64,000 bases of DNA from Chionoecetes opilio (Eukaryota; Arthropoda; Malacostraca; Decapoda; Majidae): the NCBI GenBank assembly GCA_016584305.1, contig JACEEZ010003837.1, forward strand, positions 1 to 64,000, in the 5' to 3' direction. Below are positions 11,428-21,508 of this stretch, piece by piece. The position numbers and the translations under genes are program-made. The notes beneath the pieces are model-generated. The model had not been told where the DNA came from. It made no database searches and saw nothing but the letters and a program-made list of their open reading frames with translations. Within the stretch, counting starts at the first letter, position 1, and each line of letters starts with the position of its first letter.

Positions 11428-11657
11428 GTAAGATTGGTCACTACGAGCTCTAAGCTCCTACTGGGAGGATAAAATCACGTCAAAGAATAAAAAAAATCCC
11501 CAGACTTATATATTATAATTGTGTCAAAATTTTGTGCACTAAGGGTTCATGCAAGGCCTATCAGTAAATTATTTTTCAACACTATTGTATTTCTAATAGA
11601 GGCTGGTTGAGGGAGTGTTCCATTAGTGTCTTCTCAGTAGGATTTATGTTAAGTACA
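11428..11657. other. Unassigned spacer
   Basis: No open frame or repeat family recognised. Confidence 0.4.
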
Positions 11658-12937
11658 CTAGGGTCCCACATAAAGCGAGAAATTGGTCGATAAATTAGGT
11701 CGTTCTATGTTAATTCGCTCTATGTGAAACACATAACCTATGGGAAAAATATATATTGATCGATCGGTGCTTCCGCCCGTACCCGTATATTTATACTCGT
11801 TCACACCCATGCATATCAAAACATATATAAATGATAACTTATGCATAGAAATGATGAAATAGGCATTTTGTTGCTTACCTTTTATCTAATAGGGATTATG
11901 TACCAGGGGCGAGGGGTTCCGAGGCATCTTGGAGGTCACTCATTCGTCACTGGATGACGACGCAGTGTGACCCAGAGCTCGGAGTGTGGCGAGTGAGCGT
12001 TGGCCTTGCATTTCTGTCACGTCCATCATAAACCCCTCGAACTCTCAGGCTGGGCAGGGGTTCATTTGAAGGGCCAGGTTGTGGCTCGTTTGATGGGACA
12101 GGCTGTTGCTTGTCGGCAGAATCAGGCTGTGGTGCGCTGGCAGGGGCAGCGTCGGCAGGGGCAGGCTGTGGCGCATTGGCAGGGCGAATGTACCGAGTCA
12201 TGAGGGTCTGCCTACGTTCGTTTACTCTCTGGTTGTGTTTTTCTTGGTAGCCACATAAGAGATCTTTTATCTGCTGACAAGATTCCTCCTTTTTAAAGGT
12301 GTACGGTTCAAACTAATTAACAAACTCTTTCATTGATTCCGCCCCAGCCAAAATTTTGCTTACCCGCTCACAGCTGATAACTTGTAAACACCGACGAAGA
12401 CACCAAACCACAATGATGAGTGTACCTTCAAATGAAAGCCATTAATAAATTACGATAACTGACGATATTGTAAATGGATCACACATATTATATCCTTCAC
12501 AAGAATGGGTTTTTTTGGTAATAATGGATGAGAATTGTGCGGTCGCTACCTCCGTTCCCCATTTCATGCCACCCCAACCCATTTCCGTGGCGACACGCCG
12601 CCACCGTGCCCTTCCTCACTCGCCCTTGCCATGGGTTGCGCCAGCTGGGCAAGCCGGCTTACGAAAAGAGCCTCGATTTAACAGAAAACGCAAGCTGCCG
12701 CAAGCCTTCTTATGGCAGCCGGCTCACGTTCTGTAAGATATTTCGGTGCTCTTTATGAGAACTCCTTGGATTTGCCCTACATTGATGGCAGAATTGTTCT
12801 ATATGATGACATTAATTTGTACAAAAATTTTGGAATTTTATTTATTGAAAAAAAAAAAAAAAAAAAATATTTTAATATTTTAGGTCGTTCGCTCTATAGG
12901 GGAAACACTCTGTGAATGCGTTTTATGCGGGACCCTA
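11658..12937 (+). mobile_element. Mariner-like MITE, family W, copy 1
   Basis: Ends TAGGGTCCCACATAAAGCG at the left and GCGGGACCCTA at the right, near TA. The interior matches the shorter copy at 26170-26655, including the TATCAGCTGTGAGCG and ATCGTCAGTTATCG-like segments. No transposase domain is present. Confidence 0.7.
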
Positions 12938-12939
12938 TA

Positions 12940-14827
12940 ATCAGACCAGCTCAAGCTGGTCCCGCAGGTGGGGTGGGGAGATTACGGCAGTGTTGTCACG
13001 TTTATCGTTGACAGGCTGACGAGGACCCTCTGTCATACTGTTAGCTATTACATTAACTATTTTTTAATCATATAGTTTTATAATATGGCTGCATGGTTTT
13101 GTGAATGGCTTGTGATTTGATGGTAAAACAATGAGTCTGTCTACCTTCCATTACACTTGGCATGGCAGCCCATGCGACATTGCGGGCATGGCTGAGTAAC
13201 CTGACACACTGACACAGCCCCACCCCTCATTCATTCCAGGTCACTCCTCAGCCATGGCAGGTTCCCCCGTTGCCTCTCGCATTCTGCATAGCCAAGCAAA
13301 AGAAGTTATTTACAACGTAAATAAGTATTTTTTGGAAGAAAAGGCAAATAGAGGACCTCTATTACCACCCACACAAGCACTCGTTCGGACAGCAAAAGCC
13401 ACCAACGTCAGTACAAGCACAGTGAAAAGAATTTGTTCTTCACTCAATAAAGCCTGCGACACAGAAGTTGCACCAGAAAAACCTACATTCCATTCACCGA
13501 AGGAAAGAACTTGTCTTTCCACTGTTACGAATTTCGACGATTTTGACAAGTGTGTACTTAGAAAAACTGTCTTGGAATTCTACGAGAGGAAAGAAATCCC
13601 CACCATATACAAGATAAGGGAAGAACTTAAAGAAAAAATCTCCTTCACTGGTTGTCTTGAATCCCTTCGCAAGGTTCTGATACAAATAGGATTCAGATTT
13701 GCAAAAGTTGATGGCCGCAAATTCCTCATGGAAAGAAATGATGTACTTGCGGCTCGGACAAGATTTCTGCGAAACATGCTGCAGTTTAAACAGTTATCCC
13801 ACAGTTTTGTTTATCTTGATGAAACTTGGGTTAACCAAAACTACACGGTTGGAATGTGTTGGACTGACACTGCCTCACAACAAGCCACGGGAGTAAAGCC
13901 GCCCACTGGAAAAGGCTGTCGCTTAATAATTCTCCACGCAGGAACACAAGATGGTTTTGTCCGTAATGGTGAGTTGATTTTTCAAGCAAAAGATGATGGA
14001 GACTACCACAACCAGATTAATGGTACTGTTTTTGAAGATTGGTTCAGAAAACAGTTACTACCGAACATTCCACCCAACTCTGTCATTGTTATGGACAATG
14101 CAGCATACCACAGCATGCTACTCGAAAAATTACCAACCTCCTCTTGGAGAAAAGGTGATATAAAGGAATGGCTGATAAAGAAGGGAGCTCAGCCCAGTAA
14201 TGATTTATCAAAAGCAGAGCTGTATGAGCTGGCAAAAAAGTACAAAGACAGCAAAAATTATTTAATTGACACAATTGCTGAAGAAGCAGGGCATAGAGTT
14301 GTAAGGTTGCCCCCATACCACTACCAGTACAACCCTATTGAGTTGATTTGGGCTCAAGTGAAAACATATATAGCCAAAAAGAACACTTTCAAAATGGCTG
14401 ATCTTAAAATGTTAACCAAAGAAGCTATGAGTACTGTAACACCAGACAATTGGATGCAAGCTGTGAAACACACCGAACAACTACAAGAACAGGATGCAAA
14501 GCAGGATGCAGCAGTGGAACAATATGTGGAATCGTTCATCATTAATATAACAGAAGGTTCAGATGACTCTGATGATGATTCAGATTAAAAACCAAAGAGG
14601 ATTAGGCCTTCAGGGGAAACCTCTAAAAAAAACGCGCCTAGACTTTTACCCCAGTGGTGGTGTGGAAAAAAAGTCAAAATAAGAAAGAAAAAAAAACTCA
14701 TGGAGAGAGAGTCCGAAGAATGAATGAGGTGAGGAGGGTGGTGACCTGGCGGCAGTAGTGGGGTGATGTGGCACCACCGCGTACTTGAGCCGCTCCACAC
14801 GCGAGACCCAGCTTGAGCTAGTCTGAC
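12940..14827 (+). mobile_element. Complete DD82E (Sailor-type) Tc1-mariner element
   Basis: TIRs: left TCAGACCAGCTCAAGCTGG at 12941, right complement reads TCAGACTAGCTCAAGCTGG ending near 14826. Both ends abut TATA, consistent with a TA target. The 1.9-kb element holds one uninterrupted transposase gene (13254-14588). The left end directly abuts the end of MITE W, so it inserted at that MITE's terminal TA or the two share it. Its 5' non-coding part (13030-13230) resembles 31960-32265. Confidence 0.8.
13254..14588 (+). CDS. DD82E transposase, IS630-Tc1-mariner superfamily, intact
   Basis: A 444-residue transposase that would cut and paste its element at TA sites in the nucleus. Residues 1-75 and 95-175 look like paired helix-turn-helix DNA-binding regions. 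The DDE catalytic domain has Asp189 (YLDETW), Asp281 (VIVMDNAAYHS) and Glu363 (NPIELIW). The Glu is 82 positions after the second Asp, far more than the 34-39 of typical Tc1/mariner; that spacing is the hallmark of the DD82E group called Sailor. The extra length between Asp281 and Glu363 contains a SAP-like segment (GDIKEWLIKKG, then LSKAELYELAKKY). The ATG at 13254 gives the first in-frame Met, with no upstream Met before a stop. The C-terminus is acidic (DDSDDDSD). No frameshift or stop, so recent activity is plausible. The second copy at 48.2-52.0 kb is broken. Confidence 0.9.
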   Translation: MAGSPVASRILHSQAKEVIYNVNKYFLEEKANRGPLLPPTQALVRTAKATNVSTSTVKRICSSLNKACDTEVAPEKPTFHSPKERTCLSTVTNFDDFDKCVLRKTVLEFYERKEIPTIYKIREELKEKISFTGCLESLRKVLIQIGFRFAKVDGRKFLMERNDVLAARTRFLRNMLQFKQLSHSFVYLDETWVNQNYTVGMCWTDTASQQATGVKPPTGKGCRLIILHAGTQDGFVRNGELIFQAKDDGDYHNQINGTVFEDWFRKQLLPNIPPNSVIVMDNAAYHSMLLEKLPTSSWRKGDIKEWLIKKGAQPSNDLSKAELYELAKKYKDSKNYLIDTIAEEAGHRVVRLPPYHYQYNPIELIWAQVKTYIAKKNTFKMADLKMLTKEAMSTVTPDNWMQAVKHTEQLQEQDAKQDAAVEQYVESFIINITEGSDDSDDDSD

Positions 14828-14864
14828 TATAGTGTACTGCATAAGATTAGCTTTTTTCCTACAG

Positions 14865-15015
14865 TACCCTCCTGAGTTTCTCGCTATCCGAGTTCTGCGC
14901 CAGTCCTATATTCTTACCATCCCGACTTTCGTGCATTATGCACGTTATGCCTATGCCCATGGCATAGGCATAATGCATTTCTATGCATTATGCCCGAGTT
15001 TCGCGCTGCTTCGTA
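14865..15015 (+). repeat. Family D left-end fragment
   Basis: CAGTACCCTCCTGAGTTTC at 14861-14880 and the GAGTTTCGCGCTGCTTCGT segment as in 42503-42630. An inserted palindrome centred on GCCTATGCCCATGGCATAGG lies near 14948-14970. The right end is not present next to it. Confidence 0.65.
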
Positions 15016-15049
15016 CATACATTTTTTTTTTTTTTTTTTTTTTTTGGTG

Positions 15050-15375
15050 CCTACAGTGCCGTTAGGCAGTGACCTCCAGGGGTGGGATGGTAGGCTCTGG
15101 AAGTTCACTCGAGGGCTGTGATGGTTGGCCCTCTCCCGTGGTGGCGCAGGCAGGATTGTTATAGCGATTAGAGGCTCATGCCGCCCCCCCTGTGTCCTCC
15201 GATGCACTCACAATCGAAGGTAGAGTTAATGGGCAGCATGTGGGTGTTCTTAGGCCACTCAACGGTGCAGAGAAAGATTTAAAGTTGATTTTACAGCCCT
15301 CATCAAGGATCGAACTCGGGTCATCGAGAACGCCACCCGAAGACGCTAACCACTCTGCTACCGCCTCCTCTAAAG
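15050..15375 (-). mobile_element. SINE A copy, nearly full length
   Basis: Minus strand: tail from GTGCCTACAGTGCCGTTAGG, body with GGTGGCGCAGGCAGGATTG, B box near 15308 (plus-strand GGATCGAACTCGGG), A box near 15350 (CCACTCTGCTACCGCCTC). A T-run precedes it. Confidence 0.85.
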
Positions 15376-15578
15376 CCACACTACCACTCACCACCATCGG
15401 CGCTTCCCGTCGATCGAGTGTTCGTCACTCAAAAGTGGCAGTGTGGAAAGGATGCCGACGAGCAAAAATGTAAGTGCAAGTTGGCAAGCGCCGACGGTGG
15501 TGAGTGGTAGCATGTGTGGGGCTTTAGAGATGTACGGGATACGTATTCCTACCGTTGGCGTCACGCGCGCAGCCTTAA
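15376..15578. other. Spacer with a short inverted repeat
   Basis: CACTACCACTCACCACCATCGG near 15379 and CGACGGTGGTGAGTGGTAGC near 15492 (cited halves: ACTACCACTCACCACC and GGTGGTGAGTGGTAG) form an inverted pair about 100 bp apart: a small MITE-like element with no gene. Confidence 0.5.
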
Positions 15579-15812
15579 AACCCTTTACAGACCAGCATGA
15601 CCAATTCATCATGCAAGTTTCTATTGGCTTAAAATAGGACAGAGTAAATGTAAACCCCCCTGTGTCAGTCCTGACAAATTCGTCTAGTCTCCCTCTCTTA
15701 GAGAAGAGTACGTGGAAGCTGATTGGTCGAGTATTACCGCGCCAATTCTCAGTCAGCTGTTGGCCAAAACACAGGTGTGAGGCCTGGATTTTTCTCCATA
15801 GTTTTTTCGATC

Positions 15813-15828
15813 ATGGATGAAATTTCAG
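15813..15828 (+). CDS. piggyBac transposase, predicted exon 1
   Basis: Encodes MDEIS plus the first base of the next codon, followed by a canonical donor GTATGT. Splicing to the acceptor at 21118-21119 completes a Gly codon and stays in frame. The evidence is the start codon, donor and phase; no transcript data are available. Confidence 0.5.
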
Positions 15829-15841
15829 GTATGTAACTGAT

Positions 15842-16106
15842 GACCAATTCAAGCAATACTAGTACGTAATGCACTTTCTGATTCACTTATTGGGATGAAT
15901 TCCAGTGGAGAACTTTCATGTCATGGATTGTCAAGGTAGTACAGTCAAATCGGTTCCTGTCTCTTATTTTAGCATCGAATTACTGTTTCTCAGATGTGCC
16001 AAATGAACGTAGCGATGAAGCGTAGTGGAAGACAGGATTGGGAATGAAAACTTCACTGAAGAGAACAATGTTGTTCTTGACGTTGCACCTGATGATTTAG
16101 AGATCA
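15842..16106 (+). repeat. Duplicate of piggyBac intron 2 and exon 3 start
   Basis: Matches 21356-21621 at about 95 percent by eye, including the TTTCTCAG acceptor. A lost base (GAAGCGTAG against GAAGTCGTAG) creates a stop, so this pseudo-exon cannot encode the transposase. Confidence 0.85.
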
Positions 16107-16214
16107 CTGTCTCATATTTATGTTTTTCTGAATCATGAATGCTTCTAGATCACTGGAAATAAGCTGAATCCTCAGTTAATGTTGAAATTTAGAATTCATG
16201 AGCAATTATATATA

Positions 16215-16732
16215 CAGTGGTACCTTGACTTACGAGTTTAATTCGTTCATTGATCGAGCTCATAACTCAATTTGCTCGTATATCAAATCAGTTTTCCCCA
16301 TTGACATTAATTGAAATACCATTAATCCGTTCCAGCCCCCAAATACCACCCCAATATTTTGACTGTACCTATATGACTGGACTGCACTCACCCTCCGCCA
16401 TTTGCATTCGCCAGTGTTTACACTCTGTGTATCAGCTGTTGGAAACAGCTGTGGGTGGAACTGCCGCTAAACGTACTACACTCACACTCCGCCATTTGCA
16501 TTCGTCAGTGTTTATACTCTGTGTATCAGCTGTTGGAAACAGCTGTGGGTGGAACTGCCGCTAAACGTACTGCACTCACCCTCCGCCATTTGCATTCGCC
16601 TGTGTGAGCACAACACAACAGAGATACTTCCATGGCGAGGTAACCACGTGAAATGAACGAGTGAGACGTGGGATGCTGGGCGGATGTTGTGGCGTTCGCA
16701 GCGCCAACTAGCGGCAGCGTATCAAGCTCGCT

Positions 16733-16772
<40 letters not shown>

Positions 16773-16877
16773 CATAACTCGGATTTTGGCTCGCAACTCA
16801 TAGCAAAAAATCGACCGAGCGACTGCTCGTAACTCGGAACTCGTAAGTTGGGGCACTCGTAAGTCAAGGTACCAGTG
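16215..16877 (+). mobile_element. Tigger-like MITE, family Y
   Basis: Ends CAGTGGTACCTTGACTTACG and complement (CGTAAGTCAAGGTACCAGTG), flanked by TA. Interior holds about 1.8 tandem copies of a 98-bp unit containing CATTTGCATTCGCCAGTG and TGGAAACAGCTGTGGG; the same unit recurs at 24665-24725 and 24945-25030. A 30-A run is at 16737-16769. No coding capacity. Confidence 0.8.
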
Positions 16878-16964
16878 TAGGTGACGTTTTCGTCATGCCA
16901 GTCATGTGGTTACTGACATTATAATGTCAAGTATGTGTAAATAATGTTACTTGTAGCCTAGGAG

Positions 16965-17540
16965 CAGGATATCAAGTATGTTACTTGTAGCCTAGGAGCA
17001 GGATATCAAGTATGTTACTTGTAGCCTAGGAGCAGGATATCAAGTATGTTACTTGTAGCCTAGGAGCAGGATATCAAGTATGTTACTTGTAGCCTAGGAG
17101 CAGGATATCAAGTATGTTACTTGTAGCCTAGGAGCAGGATATCAAGTATGTTACTTGTAGCCTAGGAGCAGGATATCAGTATGTTACTTGTAGCCTAGGA
17201 GCAGGATATAAAGTATGTTACTTGTAGCCTAGGAGCAGGATATAAAGTATGTTACTTGTAGCCTAGGAGCAGGATATCAAGTATGTTACTTGTAGCCTAG
17301 GAGCAGGATATAAAGTATGTTACTTGTAGCCTAGGAGCAGGATATCAAGTATGTTACTTGTAGCCTAGGAGCAGGATATCAAGTATGTTACTTGTAGCCT
17401 AGGAGCAGGATATCAAGTATGTTACTTGTAGCCTAGGAGCAGGATATCAAGTATGTTACTTGTAGCCTAGGAGCAGGATATAAAGTATGTTACTTGTAGC
17501 CTAGGAGCAGGATATCAAGTAGGTTACTTGTAGCCTAGGT
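16965..17540. repeat. 34-bp minisatellite, about 17 units
   Basis: Tandem unit containing ATGTTACTTGTAGCC and TAGGAGCAGGATAT. Units are nearly identical; a few read ATAAAG instead of ATCAAG, which gives an interleaved variant pattern. Adjacent, no spacers. Confidence 0.97.
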
Positions 17541-17924
17541 GCTTTCAGGCCTGTCCAAAAAATAATTATAATAGTCTATCCTAATATGTGACGTACGTTT
17601 TGTTTGATAAAAAAAAAGCTTACGTAGACTGAAGTAGATAAGTACAGTAAACCCTCGCGTATCCGGACTAATTGGGCCAAGGAGTGGTCCGAGTAATGCA
17701 AGAATCCGAATAATGTTAGGATTTGAAAAAAACAAAAAAACATTCTAGGTAAATACAGAACATTTCCAAGTCATGCAAATATCACTAAACATAAGATAAA
17801 TAATGTAAATAAATAGATCTACAGTAAAAATACACAATAGGCTACAGTACAGTATTTACACTCACCACCTCTAATGCCGTCGTGATGATAATTCCTGTGT
17901 AGTCTAGTGGCGACTTGTGGCAGC

Positions 17925-19726
17925 TTATAAAGCCACCTCCTCCCCCTCACTGATACTCACGATCATAGGCAGTGGTGAATCTGGAGATTCGGAGTCACTC
18001 TCCATTGGACTGACTATGCCTGAAGGGCCTGCAACAGGTGAGGATGGTGGGGCAGTCATAAGTAGAGGAGACGAAGGTGGGGTTTTAGAGGATAGTGAAG
18101 ATGAAGGACCAGAAGGAGCTGGTTTAAAGAAGGTGTCTATGGTTGTCTGGCATAGTGTCCAGCGACTCTTGAGTTGCAAAAATTCTATCACGGATCTCCC
18201 GTAGAGAGGTAGCAAAAACACGTAGTTCAGCTTCAGTATTTGGGTGCTCCAAATACTCAACTAGTGTTTCTGCTGCCTACCTTACGGCAGATGCTGTTGG
18301 TCGAGTCGGCAGTACGTCATCGTCATCATCATCGTCACTAGAGTCTAGTTGATCCGGATGTAAAACCGAATCAGCAATCTCAGCGTCCGTCAGTGTCTGA
18401 TACCCAGGGTCACCTTCATCACCATCCACTAACATCTTCTTCGGTCGCTGTCTCCCCAGCCTGCACAATGTGGCGGTGTAAGTTAGCAGTCTCAAATCCC
18501 TCAAATTCAATCACTGGATCAGTGCCACGAATCAGACGATTCCAGCCATTAGACAGGGTGCTGGCTGAAACATCCTTCCAAGAACGAGCCAGGTTGAAAA
18601 TGCCAGATTTGAGATCATACTTGCGCAGGTTGTCGAGTGTCAGCTGGCCAACATCCCTGTCTTCCTCGTCAATCACCACCATTACCTGCTCTAAAAACCT
18701 CCGCCGGTACAGCCGTTTCATAGCCATGATAATACCCTGGTCCATTGGTTGAATGAGTGAAGTCATATTAGGAGGCAAATACAAGACCCTGATATGACCT
18801 TTATCACCAACCAACTCACTCTCGACAGGATGCGCGGGTGCATTGTCGAGGAGGAGAGCTCGGACTCGGTCGCGGCTGTAGTGCAGGACTTCCGTCTGAA
18901 AATTAATAATATCTGGCACCAGATGTTTGTAAAACCAATCCTTGAAGATCTTGGTAGTTAACCAAGCCTTCTCTGAATGGTCATAAACAACTGGGAGATT
19001 ATTCATTATCCCACGGAGACAACGCGGCTGTTTTGCCTTGCCTATCACTACAGGAGTCAGGCGGTGAGTGCCTGCAGCATTAGCACAACACATCACAGAC
19101 ACGTGCGACTTGCACCGTTTTCGACCGGGCACAGATTTCTCCTTCTCACTGGCCAGGGTATTCTCGGGAATTGAGCGATAGTAAAGGCCTGTTTCGTCAG
19201 CATTGTAGATTTGCTCAAGTAAAAGATTTTCCTTCCTAATCAAATCCTTAAATGTCTGCCGAAATTCCTCTGCATGCTCTTCCGAGGCATCCAAACTTTC
19301 ACCACAAAACTTACGCTTGGTAAGACCATGTCGAAGTTTGAAACGATAAAGCCAACCATCAGATGCCTTGAAATTTGGCAAACCTATCTCTCCAGCAAAT
19401 TTCTCAGCAGCCATCTTCATCTCCGAACAACGAACCATCACACCACTAGTACGATATTGCAAGAACCACTGCTTAACACATTGATCTAATTCTACTGACA
19501 ATGGTTTAGCCATAACCTTCCTTACGCCCTTTCTTCCAGTCTTAGAAACAAAAGAAAACTCAGCAGAATAACCCAAGAGCTTATCTTTAGATCTCCTAAT
19601 ATCAGAAAGGGTAGACTTAGCAAGATCATAGTGTGGCATGATCCTAGAACTAGACCAACCTTCGTCAATCCTTTGAAGAATTTCCCACTTCACCTCCAGA
19701 GACAATACCTTTTTCGATCGCTTCAC
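17925..19726 (-). pseudogene. Tigger 1 transposase, nearly intact with C-terminal breaks
   Basis: The first 435 residues are open: an N-terminal CENP-B-like HTH (SLEVKWEILQRIDEGWSSS onward), a second Tc5/CENPB-type HTH (residues about 75-140, ending FKLRHGLTKRKF), and a DDE_1 domain with NADETGLYY, LLLDNAPAHP and LIQPMDQGI supplying three Asp residues. The last two Asp are 35 positions apart. Past a frameshift near 18440 the tail continues with an acidic DSSDDDDDDD run, a stop near 18278, another frameshift near 18155, and a QTTIDTFFKP motif at 18120-18149 that resembles a PCNA-interacting peptide. So the catalytic core is whole but the tail needs two frame changes and one stop suppressed. 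The start is the Met before KRSKKVLSLEV. Confidence 0.85.
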
Positions 19727-20246
19727 AGGTGGGGGAATACAGGCCAGGCTTCATCAGGAATACAGCCAGGATAAAGCAGGGGAACAACAGCACCTCCAGG
19801 AGGCCAGGAACAGCCCCAAAAGCCACAAACTCTTTCGCCATTGTCCGAACACAGACCGGGTAATGAGGTGTTTACCATAAGAAAACAGGTGCGCGACTAA
19901 AAAGCAGTGTTGCAAAATTTACATAAATCTGAGAAATTCGGGCAAAAAATTCAAAAAATCTGTAGATAAATCAGTGGAAGACAGAGAAGTTGGCGGTGTC
20001 TTGCATCCGTCACGCTCCTTGACAAATTTCTTTTAATTCCCTCCTGGCGCTTCCTATGGGGAATGATTGAAAAAAAAAGATGTCTGGGAACTCACTCACG
20101 GCCTTGACTTCCTGCTTGCAGTTTTTCAAATCATTAGTCATTAATGGGCAGTGACCAGGACATTGTTTCTTATCGTCAGTCCCGGCTTGATTTCCCAAAA
20201 CGTCACCAAAACATTTCGGGAAAGTGGTTTCGCTCAGTTGGATATG

Positions 20247-20790
20247 GGGCCTAAGCCACAGTTGACTGCAGACCAGATCACCCGTATTCACAGCTTATAT
20301 AAGATCGGTTTTAGTTCAAAAGAAATTGTGAGGGAGACTGTGTTACTCAACGAAAGGTTGAGCGGTGGGTTAAGAAATCGCAAGACTTTACGGATGTAAC
20401 GAGACACGCTCCTTACACACACTGTACCCAGTAACTGTGGGTTTATTGACTTAAATTATCTTGCTGTTTTGGTAGGAGATTTCACTAGCTGTTTTTTGAT
20501 AATATTCAAAGTTTTCTTTGAAACTTTTTTTTCTTGCGTCCAGGACGAGACAAGTGCGTTAGACTTTCAACAGTTGGCGAGTCTTGCGATTTCTTAACCC
20601 ACCGCTCAACCTTTCGTTGAGTATTGAGTATCGAGTATTGAGTATTCGTTGAGTATGACATTCATGCAAGACGGTGCACTGTGTCATAGCTGTAAGCCAG
20701 TGAAGGAATGGTTAGGAAATTGTGCCGTAAAATATTTTCAAGACTGGCCTGTTTGTGTTTATGTACATTTTCTGTGGTAATTTTAGGGGG
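20247..20790 (+). pseudogene. Tc1-like transposase remnant
   Basis: A Met at 20247 begins MGPKPQLTADQITRIHSLY, a Tc1-type N-terminal HTH. Further on, near 20655-20745, a frame reads TFMQDGALCHSCKPVKEWL then KYFQDWP, the second-Asp block of Tc1/DD34E transposases. The middle is replaced by an inverted copy of a short HTH piece (20350-20390 against about 20573-20620). The catalytic Glu block is absent. It lies inside Tigger 1 upstream of its transposase. Confidence 0.7.
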
Positions 20791-21119
20791 GAATATTATG
20801 ATCTTGTTGTGCGCATGTGTTTACCCATGGCGACGATGGAACTACGCCAACTACTTTGACCTCTACGTTCATAATTCTATCTTTTTTACGTAAATAACAT
20901 TTAGGGATGAAATAATGAAATAATGCAATTATGATAATCAGGGCTTTCACATAAATTCTTGCCGCCCTGCCGTATTGAAAAAAAGAAGAAAAAAAGAGAA
21001 GGTCTGAATAATGTCGGAATCCGAATAATGACAGTCCGAATACACGAGGGTTTACTGTAATGATTTTGCTCTGCATTATTTCCTCTTACTATTACTTATG
21101 ATATACCTTGCATTTGCAG

Positions 21120-21296
21120 GGCTTGATGTATCATCCTTTTATTCAAGAGTTAGAAGCAGGCAACTTTGCAGAGAAAATACAGGAATTGTGCCAGTTGCAC
21201 AAGATAATGGGCTTAGTGATGAATCTTCAGATGAGGATGAAAAGGACATGGATGATGTTCAGTTTGGGTTACCTGAGACAGGTGACATTGACCTAG
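21120..21296 (+). CDS. piggyBac transposase, predicted exon 2
   Basis: Bounded by acceptor TTTGCAG and donor GTGGGT. It encodes GLDVSSFYSRVRSRQL and an acidic stretch (DESSDEDEKDMDD), typical of the disordered acidic N-terminus of piggyBac transposases. The phases fit exon 1 and exon 3. A donor 4 bp downstream (GTAAAA) would break the frame. Confidence 0.55.
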   Translation, partial: GLMYHPFIQELEAGNFAEKIQELCQLHKIMGLVMNLQMRMKRTWMMFSLGYLRQVTLT

Positions 21297-21508
21297 GTGG
21301 GTAAAAGTTGTGTGTGTGTGTGTTGGAAACATATTTTATCCATTTCCTTTTGACATGACCAATTCAAGCAATACTAGTACGTAATGCACTTTCTGATTAA
21401 CTTATTGGTATGAATTCCATTTGAGAACTTTCATGTCATGGATTGTCAAGGTAGTACAGTCAAATCGGTTCCTGTCTCTTATTTTAGCATCGAATTACTG
21501 TTTCTCAG

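Larger units (their letters stand above)
17645..21057 (-). mobile_element. Tigger/pogo element 1 (full length)
   Basis: TIRs CAGTAAACCCTCGCGTATCC at 17645 and complement ending at 21057, each next to TA, with further subterminal copies of TCCGAATAATG. It carries a jerky/Tigger-type transposase on the minus strand and a Tc1-like remnant near 20247-20790. It lies inside the predicted first intron of the piggyBac gene. The element at 56830-58028 shares its ends. Confidence 0.85.

Noticed and set aside
12515..12758. Pro/His-rich frames within MITE W
   Set aside because: No motif, not conserved in copy 2, and located in a non-autonomous element.
16965..17540. CRISPR-like array
   Set aside because: Units are contiguous without unique spacers and the setting is eukaryotic.
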